Counted from the first letter of the stretch, positions 7,284 through 14,740 are shown. The stretch: 18,994 bases of DNA from an uncultured Actinomycetes bacterium (GCA_937876275.1 CALFIA010000241.1:1-18994), one strand, 5' to 3'. Numbers and translations: made by a program. The notes: generated by a model not told the origin, from the sequence alone.

Positions 7284-7676
7284 TTAAGTGCCGACAACTC
7301 GCCGTTCCATGGCCGGGATTCCCGGGGTCGTGTCGTTGATGGCCCAGCTGATGATGACCTCGGGGGAAATGCGGAATCTCTCTCCCCCACCGTGAGTCTC
7401 GACGACGCAGGAGCCGATCACCTTGACGCCTCGTGGTGACCACGGGTTCAGTGACGCCAAGTCATCGACGACCACGGTGGCTCGCGGGTTCGCTTTCACG
7501 TTCTTGTACCGGACCGTCTTCGCGATATCGAAGCCTGACGTCACGATGTCATCGCCATCAAGCTCGAATACGACGGGTGCGACATCAGGACGCCCAGTCA
7601 GCGAGGCGCTCGCGAAACGCATTAGCGGCTGAGAACGCAGGTACTCGATCTCCGCGGGGGTGAAGACACTCATCAT
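7284..7676 (-). CDS. PPOX-class flavin/F420-dependent oxidoreductase
   Basis: This 130-residue split-beta-barrel protein belongs to the pyridoxamine-5'-phosphate-oxidase-like superfamily. Visible signatures are FTPAEIEYLRSQPLMRFASAS at the N-terminus, GRPDVAPVVFELDGDDI, TVRYKNVKANPRATVVVDDL (residues ~54-73) and the strand GVKVIGSCVVE. The run of Lys/Arg with NPRA is characteristic of members that bind flavin or F420 phosphate groups. Such proteins usually act as homodimers. The start (ATG at 7676, or the next ATG at 7673) follows a GGGAG site. The upstream gene stops 11 bases before, so the two are almost surely co-transcribed. Whether the cofactor is F420 or FMN cannot be settled from sequence alone. 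Confidence 0.85.
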   Translation of the reverse strand: MMSVFTPAEIEYLRSQPLMRFASASLTGRPDVAPVVFELDGDDIVTSGFDIAKTVRYKNVKANPRATVVVDDLASLNPWSPRGVKVIGSCVVETHGGGERFRISPEVIISWAINDTTPGIPAMERRVVGT

Positions 7677-7687
7677 GAACTCCCGGG

Positions 7688-7960
7688 CTAACGAGGGACG
7701 GGAACGTTGATCGGGAAGACGTCGATGTCCCACCACTTCGCCATCGGCAGCGAAGCAACCGCGGCGCCGGCAGCATCCGCATCGTCCGCGAAGATCTCGA
7801 TGAAGACAGTGCCGCGAGTTGCAGTGGAGAGGTAAAGAGCGCCGATCGTGCCGGCTGACTTGAGCTCGGCAACCTTGGCCTGCTCCTCGGCAACGACTGT
7901 CATTACCTCGGCCATGTCAGTGCCTGGCTTGAATGTGCTGACGACCATGAACGAGTCCAC
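7688..7960 (-). CDS. Small alpha/beta-barrel protein, muconolactone-isomerase-like or YCII-like fold
   Basis: This 90-residue protein begins with MVVSTFKPGTDMAEVMTVVAEEQAKVAELKSAGTIGALYLS and ends with a WWDIDVFPINVP strand. That is the pattern of dimeric alpha/beta-barrel proteins, of which muconolactone isomerase and YCII-like proteins are examples. The pattern GTVFIEIFADDADAAGAAVASLPM is typical of this small group. No catalytic residue can be named. The start is taken as GTG at 7960, which has a GGGAG site 6 nt upstream; an ATG at 7948 is the alternative. It is the first gene of a leftward cluster with the PPOX flavoprotein and the aldo/keto reductase, and a TATATA box lies ~11 nt upstream of the GTG. 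Its specific function is unknown. Confidence 0.7.
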   Translation of the reverse strand: MDSFMVVSTFKPGTDMAEVMTVVAEEQAKVAELKSAGTIGALYLSTATRGTVFIEIFADDADAAGAAVASLPMAKWWDIDVFPINVPVPR

Positions 7961-8250
7961 GTGAGCTCCCTATATATACGCCAGATCCCGGGCACGAGGC
8001 GCCAGCGAAGTGTGCCGTCTCTCAGGATCACGCTATTCCATAAGTCGTCTCAATCGACCCAGTTGGTCGCGCGAATCCTGGTTCGGCTCACGGTGAGCCG
8101 ACACCTTACGGGCAAACGAGTGCCTGAACTTCGGGAAACACCTGTGGTCCGCCCTCGATTGAGAGGGAAAGTCGCGCTGGGCGGATTTCATATATAGGTT
8201 GCCCTCAAGGGACAAGAACGCCTGCAGATTCACATTTCCCAGGAGCTCAT
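7961..8250. promoter_or_regulatory. Divergent promoter region with mirrored ATATATAGG boxes
   Basis: No gene is supported in these 290 bases. Near each end stands a box ATATATAGG, facing outward: on the minus strand at 7969-7977 for the leftward cluster, and on the plus strand at 8190-8198 for the YHYH gene. These can serve as -10 elements; no convincing -35 is seen for either. A near-palindrome TTGCCCTCAAGGGACAA follows at 8199-8215, in what would be the YHYH leader. Short open frames in this stretch have no family features. Confidence 0.4.
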
Positions 8251-9087
8251 ATGCGTCGCGCTTTCACAATGACCTTTTCCGCGGTCGCATTGGCATCCCT
8301 CGCGGTTTCCTTGACCGCGCCAAGCGTCTCGTCAGCTACGACTGGAAGTGTCGACACGACAAAAGTGCTGAAGGCGACTCCTTGGGGCTCTGCGATCAAG
8401 ACCGCGTTTGCGAACGGCTCGGTGGTGATGTCCACGACTGACATCCCCAACCACAAGCGCGATACCTATTACGCAGTGCCCAACACTGGCGTGATGGTCC
8501 CCAACGCCTCGACCGCGCATATCGCCAAGGATCCGACAAAGGAACAGAACCTCTCGTTCACGATTCCCACCAAGCCGGTACTCACGTCGACGCTGACCGA
8601 CACTCCACTCGGTTCAATCGGCGTGATGATCTCCGGTTCAGTGCTCTTCAACCCCTATGAGGGAAATGGCACGACCGTGGCGATGTCGAATAACTTCTAT
8701 CTCACGAACTCTGACGGCACCAAGGTGTGGTTCGTCGATAAATGCGATGGTCACCCCACGCCGGACAGCGGCACGTACCACTACCACGCAGGCTCGTCCT
8801 GCGTCATTGATCAGGTGGACGCCAAGACGGGACCATCGCATCTCATCGGAGTCGCACTTGATGGCTTCCCGATTTACGGCCCCCGTGATATCAAGGGCAA
8901 GACGGTGCCCGTGAAGTCACTCGACAAGTGCAACGGCATCACGAGCGCGACGCCTGAGTTTCCCAAGGGCATCTATCACTACGTGCTCCCCCGCACTACG
9001 AATGCGACGTCCTCAATCCGTTGCTTCCATGGCGTGGTCGACGCCTCGCAAATCATGCAGATGCCGCCGATGGGCCCAAAGCAGTAG
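8251..9087 (+). CDS. Secreted YHYH-domain protein, copy 1
   Basis: This 278-residue exported protein has a Sec signal peptide (MRRAFTMTFSAVALASLAVSLTAPSVSSA, residues 1-29, A-x-A-like cleavage). The mature part carries the YHYH domain (PF14240 type). The name motif YHYH is at 176-179, LDGFPIYGPRD at 203-213 and IYHYVL at 241-246, with cysteines C165, C184, C227 and C258 that could form disulfides. The histidine-rich motif suggests metal binding, but the domain has no established reaction. An AGGAG ribosome site precedes the ATG. It is a more distant paralogue of the YHYH genes at 14765 and 17889 and lacks their DoxX and P450 neighbours. The convergent downstream neighbour is a DUF2165-like membrane gene. 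Confidence 0.88.
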   Translation: MRRAFTMTFSAVALASLAVSLTAPSVSSATTGSVDTTKVLKATPWGSAIKTAFANGSVVMSTTDIPNHKRDTYYAVPNTGVMVPNASTAHIAKDPTKEQNLSFTIPTKPVLTSTLTDTPLGSIGVMISGSVLFNPYEGNGTTVAMSNNFYLTNSDGTKVWFVDKCDGHPTPDSGTYHYHAGSSCVIDQVDAKTGPSHLIGVALDGFPIYGPRDIKGKTVPVKSLDKCNGITSATPEFPKGIYHYVLPRTTNATSSIRCFHGVVDASQIMQMPPMGPKQ

Positions 9088-9187
9088 AACTGACCCCACT
9101 GCCAGATGTCGGCGATTTTGGTTCACTGAGCACAAGCGCTCAACGCTTACTCAAGGGCTGCGCATCGATCGGCGCCGAGCCCGGTGC

Positions 9188-9739
9188 TCATACGCTCGAG
9201 TTGTCGTCCTTCGCCAATCGGCCACCAATCAAGACGCCCGTGACAAGGATCAGCATCCCCAGAGTGAAGGCGATGTTCTGGGACGCCGGATCGAGTCCGT
9301 TGTACTTGGAGTTCAGGTACATCACGAACCAGTTGCCTCCGACCGACATGAACCCGAACATGAACACGGTGAGTCCGAGGATTCCGCCCAGGTAGGTCCA
9401 GCGCTGACCATGCGACCAACGACCAGCGTCACCGCTACGACGCAATCCAATGAGACCGGCAATAAGCAGGACGATGCCCGTGAGAGTTTCGAGCGTCATG
9501 ATCCCTATGTAACTGATCGCCTGGAACCAGGTCGCGTCGATGAATCGCCATTCGAATCCGCTATCAGCGGGGACACCGTCGCCTGATAGCACGCCCTGCA
9601 CGAAGGGCCAGTTGCTCGCATTCGGATTCGTCGGGTTGGTGATGTTGTCGAATCCCACGATCAGGTAGTAACTCGCCACCATCAGGACGAACAGGCTTGT
9701 CGCGACTCGAGCTGTGCGCCATACCGACCACGTTCCCAT
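9188..9739 (-). CDS. DUF2165-like small integral membrane protein
   Basis: This 183-residue inner-membrane protein has four predicted helices at about residues 11-30, 73-99, 115-133 and 157-173. The loop between helices 1 and 2 (DNITNPTNPNASNWPFVQ...WRFIDATWFQ) and the motif GNWFVMYLNSKYNGLD...AFTLGM match DUF2165, a family annotated only as a predicted small integral membrane protein. The start is set at 9739 (MGTWSVWR) because a GGGAG site lies ~8 nt upstream; an ATG-like start 11 codons earlier is possible. Its likely promoter region is divergent from the binding-protein gene and holds a TAGA...TCTA inverted repeat like those before the P450 genes. No function is known. Confidence 0.75.
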   Translation of the reverse strand: MGTWSVWRTARVATSLFVLMVASYYLIVGFDNITNPTNPNASNWPFVQGVLSGDGVPADSGFEWRFIDATWFQAISYIGIMTLETLTGIVLLIAGLIGLRRSGDAGRWSHGQRWTYLGGILGLTVFMFGFMSVGGNWFVMYLNSKYNGLDPASQNIAFTLGMLILVTGVLIGGRLAKDDNSSV

Positions 9740-9859
9740 GCGAGGCTCCCTCTCCCCTTGACCTGGCAGCACCCTAGCCGCTGACGAGCGGGCGAGAGGT
9801 CAGAAAAACGAGCGCTACGAGCCCCTCAAGGCCTCGTCGGCGGCACCCACCACCCTTAC

Positions 9860-9875
9860 TAGATTCTTTTCTCTA
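9860..9875. promoter_or_regulatory. TAGA...TCTA operator-like repeat, site A
   Basis: On the minus strand this reads TAGAGAAAAGAATCTA, followed by GTAAGGGTG. It closely resembles site B before P450-1 (TAGAGAAGAATCTA, then TAAAAGTG), so the orientation suggests a promoter toward the DUF2165 gene, with ~116 nt of leader. It also lies ~90 nt upstream of the binding-protein ATG. Only sequence resemblance supports the call. Confidence 0.45.
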
Positions 9876-9965
9876 CACTTCTCCGTGACACACCGCCCCA
9901 GGCCTGCAGGCATCGGAACTTCCATGGCACGCTAGGCACACATCAACCATCCCTGAAGGGTCACC

Positions 9966-11090
9966 ATGCGCGTTTCGACCATTACCGCCGCCACAGTCGC
10001 CGGGGCGCTCGCCCTCGCCGGCGTGGCCATTGCCCCTGTCGCTCAGGCGGCATCCAACGACATCGTCATCGGAGTCGAGGCTCCGCTGACCGGCTCACAG
10101 GCCAATAACGGCCAGGACATGCTGCGTGGAGTCAAGCTCGCCGTTGCCCAGGCCAACGCCAAGGGCGGCGTCATGGGCCGCAAGGTCCGCATCGTCGAGC
10201 TCGACGATCAGGCTGACCCGAGCAAGGCCGCCGCCATGGTGACCCAGGCTCAAAAGGCCGGAGTTGTGGCCGTTGTTGGCCCGTACAACTCCTCGGTCGG
10301 CATCGTGAACCTGCCGCTCTACCTGAAGGCAGGCATCGTTCCGGTGCACATGACCTCCACGAACGACACCGACGGCATGGGCGTCACCGTGCAGCCGAAG
10401 AACAACCAGATCTCCCCCATCGAGGACGCCTACGCGATGTCGATCGGCGCCAAGAAGGTCGCCATGCTCGTTGACCCCTCGACCTACACCCAGGGCATGG
10501 CCGATCGTCTGGCCGCCGCTCTGAAGGCTGAAGGCGCGACAGTGACCTCAATCCCGGTCACCGAAGGCAAGAACGACTACAGCGCCGAGGTTGCCCAAGC
10601 ATTCCAGGGCGTTCCTGACCTGATCTACGTCAGCACCTACTACCCCGAGGGCTCGAAGATCGCGCAGCGCCTGGTTCTCTCCAAGCTGCCGACCAAGTGC
10701 CTGATGGGTCTCGCCAACGTGGACGCCGCATTCGTCACCGAGGCGGGCCAGATCGCCGCTGAGCGTTGCGTCTTCAGTGGCGTGCCCGAGGCAGCACAGA
10801 TGCCGGGAGCCAAGGCCGCGGCCTACACCGCCGCCTACAAGAAGGCATTCAAGAAGAGCCCGGGCGTCTGGGGCATCTTCACCTATGACTCGGCCAACCT
10901 GCTGTTCAGCAAGATCGCCGCAGCCGGAAGCACGGCGTTCAAGCCCGTACTGAAGGGTCTTCAGCAGACCAAGAACTACCAGGGCGCGACCGGAAACATC
11001 TCCATTCGCCCGACAACCGGCAACCGCATCAAGGTGCCGGTCTACATCATGAAGGTTGACAGCAAGGGCGTGTTCACGGTCGTCAGCTAG
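9966..11090 (+). CDS. Branched-chain-amino-acid-type ABC substrate-binding protein (Peripla_BP_6)
   Basis: This 374-residue exported solute-binding protein is of the LivJ/LivK type. A Sec signal peptide spans residues 1-28 (ending APVAQA, then AS). No lipobox cysteine is present, so it may be secreted or held otherwise. The mature N-terminus IVIGVEAPLTGSQANNGQDMLRGVKLAVAQ and GPYNSSVGIVNLPLY match the type I periplasmic-binding fold; the latter contains the ligand-contact serines. IELDDQADPSKA-like and GKNDYSAEVAQAFQ segments also fit. A GAAGGG site precedes the ATG. No permease or ATPase genes adjoin it, so it must work with a transporter encoded elsewhere or as a sensor. A strong hairpin follows the stop. 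The ligand may be an amino acid or an amide/urea-like compound; this is not resolved. Confidence 0.88.
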   Translation: MRVSTITAATVAGALALAGVAIAPVAQAASNDIVIGVEAPLTGSQANNGQDMLRGVKLAVAQANAKGGVMGRKVRIVELDDQADPSKAAAMVTQAQKAGVVAVVGPYNSSVGIVNLPLYLKAGIVPVHMTSTNDTDGMGVTVQPKNNQISPIEDAYAMSIGAKKVAMLVDPSTYTQGMADRLAAALKAEGATVTSIPVTEGKNDYSAEVAQAFQGVPDLIYVSTYYPEGSKIAQRLVLSKLPTKCLMGLANVDAAFVTEAGQIAAERCVFSGVPEAAQMPGAKAAAYTAAYKKAFKKSPGVWGIFTYDSANLLFSKIAAAGSTAFKPVLKGLQQTKNYQGATGNISIRPTTGNRIKVPVYIMKVDSKGVFTVVS

Positions 11091-11111
11091 TCAGCCGCAG
11101 CAAGCCGCTCG

Positions 11112-11148
11112 GGAGCGGACGAGATCCGAAAGCGGTCTCGTCCGCTCC
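11112..11148 (+). terminator. Hairpin after the binding-protein gene
   Basis: The perfect 13-bp arms GGAGCGGACGAGA (11112-11124) and TCTCGTCCGCTCC (11136-11148) enclose an 11-base loop whose inner CCG/CGG also pair. The structure starts 21 bases after the stop codon. No T-run follows, as is common for actinobacterial terminators. Confidence 0.75.
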
Positions 11149-11275
11149 TGCATGTCACGAGGTCGTATCCCCAGAAAATAGAGGCACCTTTAGAAAGCGG
11201 CCCTTCTCCAATCCCTCTTTGTCGAGCACGTCGCGGTACATTGGAATGCATAAATTTTTCTAGGAGGTAGCGGTC

Positions 11276-11905
11276 ATGGCTCTGCGAGCACCTGTTCAGC
11301 AGCGCAGCATCGAGTCGATGAATCGCATGCTTGATGCGGGTGAGCAGCTGTGCACTGAGGGCGGAATCTCAGCCCTCACTCTCGAATCAGTTATTGAACT
11401 CGCTGACACTTCTACCGGCTCTTTCTATGCCCGCTTTGGCGATATGCGCGGTTTCCTCGACGCCATGCACCAGCGAGCCCTCGGGCGACTTGGTGCCGAT
11501 TTGGAGCCAGTGTTCGCGCGAGCATCCGCGCAGGGAGATCTGGAGTCAGCCCTGCTGATCCTTTTCTCACAGGGCTTCGAGGTCGTGCATCGTCATCGGG
11601 AGACCACCTATTTCTTCGTGGTAGGAAATTCGCACGATCCAGAATCGCGCGAGATTGGCAGACAGTTCGCTATTACCTTGAACGATGCCTTGTCTGAGAT
11701 CATGAGGCGCTTTATCCCCAATTCATCGAGTGCCGCTGCAAAGGGTCGAATTGACATGGCAGCCCGCATGATCCTCGCTGCCACCTTCCAGCAGATCATG
11801 CTGGAACAACAGGAAATTTCGCGGCTCACGCTCTCCAAGAAGACCATTGCTTCAGAACTAGCGGCGATGGTCAGCAGATACCTGCTGGATACAACCACGA
11901 AATAG
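11276..11905 (+). CDS. TetR-family regulator, paralogue 1
   Basis: This 209-residue TetR-type regulator has its helix-turn-helix at residues ~34-60 (LTLESVIELADTSTGSFYARFGDMRGFLDAMH). The rest is a helical ligand/dimer domain with no close feature I recognise. A strong AGGAGG site precedes the ATG. It is the same length as the next TetR gene (both 209 residues) and is near-identical over residues 7-26 (VQQRS-ESMNRMLDAGEQL), so the two arose by duplication. Its target is unknown. Position and motif evidence suggest the TAGA...TCTA sites of the nearby P450/YHYH cassettes or its own promoter, where a TAGAGG half-site occurs at 11179-11184. This is an inference. Confidence 0.88.
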   Translation: MALRAPVQQRSIESMNRMLDAGEQLCTEGGISALTLESVIELADTSTGSFYARFGDMRGFLDAMHQRALGRLGADLEPVFARASAQGDLESALLILFSQGFEVVHRHRETTYFFVVGNSHDPESREIGRQFAITLNDALSEIMRRFIPNSSSAAAKGRIDMAARMILAATFQQIMLEQQEISRLTLSKKTIASELAAMVSRYLLDTTTK

Positions 11906-12067
11906 GTCTCCACCAAATACGCGAGTGTGAGGATCTCGCCGTGATCCCCGTATCGGCCACAGATTCAGAAGCCATCGAGCGCATAGACATCGAGCACATT
12001 AACTTCAAGCACGCAGCCATCGGCAGGTTCCGGACTCGATGGCTCGGGAGCACGGCGTCCCCTAAAG

Positions 12068-12150
12068 TAGAGGGACAATTCGAGATAGAGGTCGTGTTCG
12101 AGTTCCATCCCCTACGAAGTTCTTGCTAGTCTTGGAGTGAGAAGTAGAGA
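12068..12150. promoter_or_regulatory. TAGAG-type half-sites before TetR-2
   Basis: The 262-base gap between the two TetR genes has no supported gene. It contains TAGAGGGACAATTC (12068-12081), TAGAG (12086-12090) and TAGAGA (12145-12150), which resemble half-sites of the TAGAGA...TCTA elements before P450-2 and YHYH-2. Their spacing is irregular. The last overlaps the probable promoter/leader of TetR-2, about 20 nt before its start. The evidence is weak, only motif resemblance. Confidence 0.3.
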
Positions 12151-12167
12151 CGAAGAGGGGTGTGTCC

Positions 12168-12797
12168 ATGGCTCGCAGGGAGCCCGTTCAGCAGCGAAGC
12201 CTGGAGTCGATGAACCGCATGCTCGATGCCGGGGAACAATTGTTCTATGAGGGCGGAAGTCCAGCTCTCACCCTCGAAAGAGTCATCGAGCGCGCTGATA
12301 CATCCACTGGATCCTTCTACGCGCGATTCGGCGACATGCACGGGTTCCTTGATGCCATGCACGAGCGAGTGCTCCAGACTGTTGGGGCTGAGATTTTGCC
12401 GGTGCTTGCTCAGGCAGAGTTGGAACCCGATCTCGAATCCGCCATGCGCAAGGCCTTCACGGGAACTTTCGAGGCAGTGCAGCGGCACAAGGTGCCTCTC
12501 TACTTCTTCGCTATTGGCAACTCGCATAACCGGGACTGGCGTGAGATGGGTGACCGCTTCCTCCAAGGTGTCAACGGCACGTTCATCCAACTCATGAAGA
12601 GCTACCTGCCCACGTTCACGAGCACGGCGGCCAAGCGTCGCATTGAAATGGCTTCACGAATGAGCATTGCGGCAACGTTCCAGCAGATCATGCACGACCA
12701 AGCTGAGATTTCGAGTGTCAACCTCAGCACTAAATTTGTTGCAAGTCAGTACGCCGACATGGTGTGCGCCTACCTGCGCGCGACCCCGTCCAAGTAG
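12168..12797 (+). CDS. TetR-family regulator, paralogue 2
   Basis: This 209-residue TetR-type regulator is closely related to the preceding gene. Residues 7-65 differ mainly by small changes (LTLERVIERADTSTGSFYARFGDMHGF), while the ligand-binding halves differ much more, so the two may share an operator but answer to different ligands. The ATG at 12168 is preferred over the GTG at 12162 because it aligns with the start of paralogue 1 (MARREPVQQRS vs MALRAPVQQRS) and has an AGAGGGG site ~8 nt upstream. It converges on P450-1, with only 53 bases between their ends. Confidence 0.88.
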   Translation: MARREPVQQRSLESMNRMLDAGEQLFYEGGSPALTLERVIERADTSTGSFYARFGDMHGFLDAMHERVLQTVGAEILPVLAQAELEPDLESAMRKAFTGTFEAVQRHKVPLYFFAIGNSHNRDWREMGDRFLQGVNGTFIQLMKSYLPTFTSTAAKRRIEMASRMSIAATFQQIMHDQAEISSVNLSTKFVASQYADMVCAYLRATPSK

Positions 12798-12850
12798 CCG
12801 CTGAGCGCAATTCGCCGCTTCACGAAAAGATCTTCTTGTCGGCCAAGGCC

Positions 12851-13987
12851 TCAGGGAATAGAGACAGGGATGCTCTCGAATCCCCACGACCATACTGACT
12901 TCACTCGAACTGGCGGCCCCGACGGAGTGAAGTTGGGCATCACATCCAACAGCTCTTCGAAGAAGACTCGCGCTTGCAGGCGAGACAGGTAGGCGGCGTA
13001 GCAGAAGTGCTCACCGATGCCCAGGGCCAGGTGACCCGACGTATCTCGGTGAATGTCGAACTTCTCGGGGTCCGCGAACTGCCTCTCGTCGAGGTTTGCG
13101 GCCCCCCACAACAGGTGAAGTGGCGTGTTGGCTGGCAACGTGACACCGGCGATAGTCACCTCGCGCGTCGTTATGCGAGGCGACTCGTGCGTCGGACCTT
13201 CGCGTCGCTGCATCTCTTCGAAGGCATTCGGGATCAGGGAAAGATCGGCAGCTAACTCGGCACGCTGCTCCGGATGGCGTGCAAGCAATTCGACACCATT
13301 GCCGATTGACGCCGCGGTAGTGATGCCATTGCCATTTCGGAATCTGAACAGGTATTCGAGCAGCTCTATGTCTGTCAGAGCTCGGCCACCATCCGAGCCG
13401 ACTGCCAGGAGCGCGCTGACGTGATCGGTGCCGGGATTCGCCCGACGATCCTCAAGCACTACCGAGAAGAGAGCATCACAGCGTTCAAGTGCGTTCGGGC
13501 TTTCCTCGGGTTCGCCGGTGCCCATGCGCTGAATTCTCATGTCGATGTAATGAAGCTCTGCAACCTGCTCGTCATCGAGGCCCAGAATGATTCCGTTGAC
13601 GCCGAGAAGGAATGGGGTCACCACATCAGCCATGAGGTCGCATGAGGTGCCGGCAGCTGCCGTTGTCACCAGCGATCGCGCGAGGGCGCGAATGCTGTCT
13701 TCCAGGCCGTCCTGGTACTTCTTATCGAATGCGGAATTCATCAACGCGACGTAGATGCCGTGCTCCGGCGGATCCATGGTGTTCATCAGTGGGCGGGCCG
13801 GATTGTTCAACGGCCCGCCACTGGCGAAGTTTTCTGCATCAAGTGCCACCGCACGAACATCGTCGTAACGCGAGATGAATGCGGCACCTTTATCGGTGAC
13901 AAGCACCGGCGCATTATCGCGAAGCTGCTTGAATACAGCCTCTCGATTGTTGCGGAATTCGTCAGAGAGCGGGTTGATGTCAGCCAT
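12851..13987 (-). CDS. Cytochrome P450, cassette 1
   Basis: This 378-residue soluble bacterial P450 would oxidise a small organic substrate with electrons from ferredoxin partners not encoded nearby. Key elements are the C-helix region MDPPEH (71-76), the ExxR motif E258-M-Q-R261, the ERR-triad region DPEKFDIHRD (306-315), and the heme loop LGIGEHFCYAAYL with the cysteine ligand C329. Two deviations stand out. The I-helix oxygen-activation sequence, normally A-G-x-[DE]-T-T, reads G-N-G-I-T-T (219-224) without the acid. The residue two after the cysteine is Ala instead of Gly. A TGCTAGTTT extended -10 ends 6 nt before the ATG (leaderless type), and the inverted repeat of site B lies 34 nt upstream. 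It is the last gene of cassette 1. The substrate is unknown. Confidence 0.9.
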   Translation of the reverse strand: MADINPLSDEFRNNREAVFKQLRDNAPVLVTDKGAAFISRYDDVRAVALDAENFASGGPLNNPARPLMNTMDPPEHGIYVALMNSAFDKKYQDGLEDSIRALARSLVTTAAAGTSCDLMADVVTPFLLGVNGIILGLDDEQVAELHYIDMRIQRMGTGEPEESPNALERCDALFSVVLEDRRANPGTDHVSALLAVGSDGGRALTDIELLEYLFRFRNGNGITTAASIGNGVELLARHPEQRAELAADLSLIPNAFEEMQRREGPTHESPRITTREVTIAGVTLPANTPLHLLWGAANLDERQFADPEKFDIHRDTSGHLALGIGEHFCYAAYLSRLQARVFFEELLDVMPNFTPSGPPVRVKSVWSWGFESIPVSIP

Positions 13988-14007
13988 GCAGCCAAACTAG
14001 CATGATT

Positions 14008-14052
14008 GAATTCACTTTTATAGATTCTTCTCTATTTAATTCGAGTGAATTC
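14008..14052. promoter_or_regulatory. Nested operator repeats, site B, before P450-1
   Basis: TAGATTCTTCTCTA (14021-14034) is an inverted repeat with TAGA/TCTA ends and lies inside a wider perfect repeat, GAATTCAC (14008-14015) / GTGAATTC (14045-14052). A 12-base run, CACTTTTATAGA (14013-14024), and TTCTCTATTT (14027-14036) recur at site C. The region covers the -35 area of the P450-1 promoter, whose extended -10 TGCTAGTTT is on the minus strand at 13994-14002. Confidence 0.6.
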
Positions 14053-14137
14053 TCTGCGCTGAATTGCAATGCCACTGCGAACTTGGTTACCCACCAATGA
14101 CGCTAGCAGGAAATGCAAGGCCTCTTTAGGCGTGGAC

Positions 14138-14557
14138 TTAGGCTCCGCTGGCGACTGCCTGCGGAAGGCTCTTCTTGATTCGGTTGCGATCGGCCGCGTA
14201 GGCCCATACCGCGACCGCGATCTTGCCGAACTCTATGGCTGCTCCCGCACCGTTGTCCGAGTTGAGCAGCAGGATCATCAATCCACCGTTGTAGAACATG
14301 GCAAATGCGTACGCGAAGGTTCGAGCCGCGGGCATCTTTCGGTTGAGAATGATGATTGCGGCAATGAACTGGCCGAACGGCAGCGCATAGAAAGCCCAGG
14401 TGTTCGGCGCCTTCATTGTTTCGGCGATCTTGAGAATTTCCGGCGGGCCGGTAACTGTGAACCACAACGTCGTGGAGGCGATCATGCCAGCGCACAGGAA
14501 GATGGTGGGAATCCAGTAGAGCACCTTGTTGTATGACGCGTGAGATGACTGTGACAT
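14138..14557 (-). CDS. Four-helix DoxX-like membrane protein, cassette 1
   Basis: This 139-residue inner-membrane protein has four helices: about VLYWIPTIFLCAGMIAS, WAFYALPFGQFIAAIII, TFAYAFAMFYNGGLMILLL and EFGKIAVAVWAYAAD, with a Lys/Arg-rich C-terminal tail (DRNRIKKSLP). Length and arrangement fit the DoxX-like family (DoxX_2 type), whose members are small quinone- or electron-transfer-associated membrane proteins of mostly unknown role. The ATG at 14557 is chosen because GAGGAG lies 5 nt upstream; a GTG two codons earlier is the alternative. It is the middle gene of cassette 1 and is paralogous to the gene at 17314 (same length class, shared DRNRI.. tail). Function is unknown; a role next to the secreted YHYH protein and the P450 is inferred. 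Confidence 0.75.
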   Translation of the reverse strand: MSQSSHASYNKVLYWIPTIFLCAGMIASTTLWFTVTGPPEILKIAETMKAPNTWAFYALPFGQFIAAIIILNRKMPAARTFAYAFAMFYNGGLMILLLNSDNGAGAAIEFGKIAVAVWAYAADRNRIKKSLPQAVASGA

Positions 14558-14694
14558 GAGCACTCCTCATAGGTGTCGTATGTAAACGGTTTGCCGGTGT
14601 GAAGGATGTGGAGCTGAGAACAGTGAAGGATCGAGAATCACCATCGATCCGGTTAGCCCACAAACTTCGTTGGTTTCAAGTCTTCAGTTATTAC

Positions 14695-14740
14695 CGATCG
14701 TGCAGTGTCACCTCGAGTATGAGGTGACACTGCACGATCG
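14695..14740 (-). terminator. Long hairpin in the YHYH-2/DoxX-1 gap
   Basis: The perfect 20-bp arms (14695-14714 and 14721-14740; core GTGCAGTGTCACCTC / GAGGTGACACTGCAC) enclose a 6-base loop GAGTAT. It lies 24-70 nt after the YHYH-2 stop and before DoxX-1. No T-run follows on the minus strand. A homologous hairpin stands in the equivalent gap of cassette 2, so it is a retained part of the cassette, either an attenuator/partial terminator or an RNA-processing or mRNA-stability element. Confidence 0.75.

Noticed and set aside
8033..8233. 66-codon frame in the 7961-8250 gap
   Set aside because: No ribosome site or family feature, and it overlaps the promoter and leader elements of the YHYH-1 gene.
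11941..12129. 62-codon frame between the two TetR genes
   Set aside because: It starts with GTG and has no ribosome site, no recognisable domain, and overlaps the TAGAG half-sites and promoter region of TetR-2.
14581..14594. TGTAAACGGTTTGC, resembling a LacI/catabolite-type operator before DoxX-1
   Set aside because: It deviates from the consensus at two positions, has no counterpart before DoxX-2, and no LacI-type regulator is nearby.
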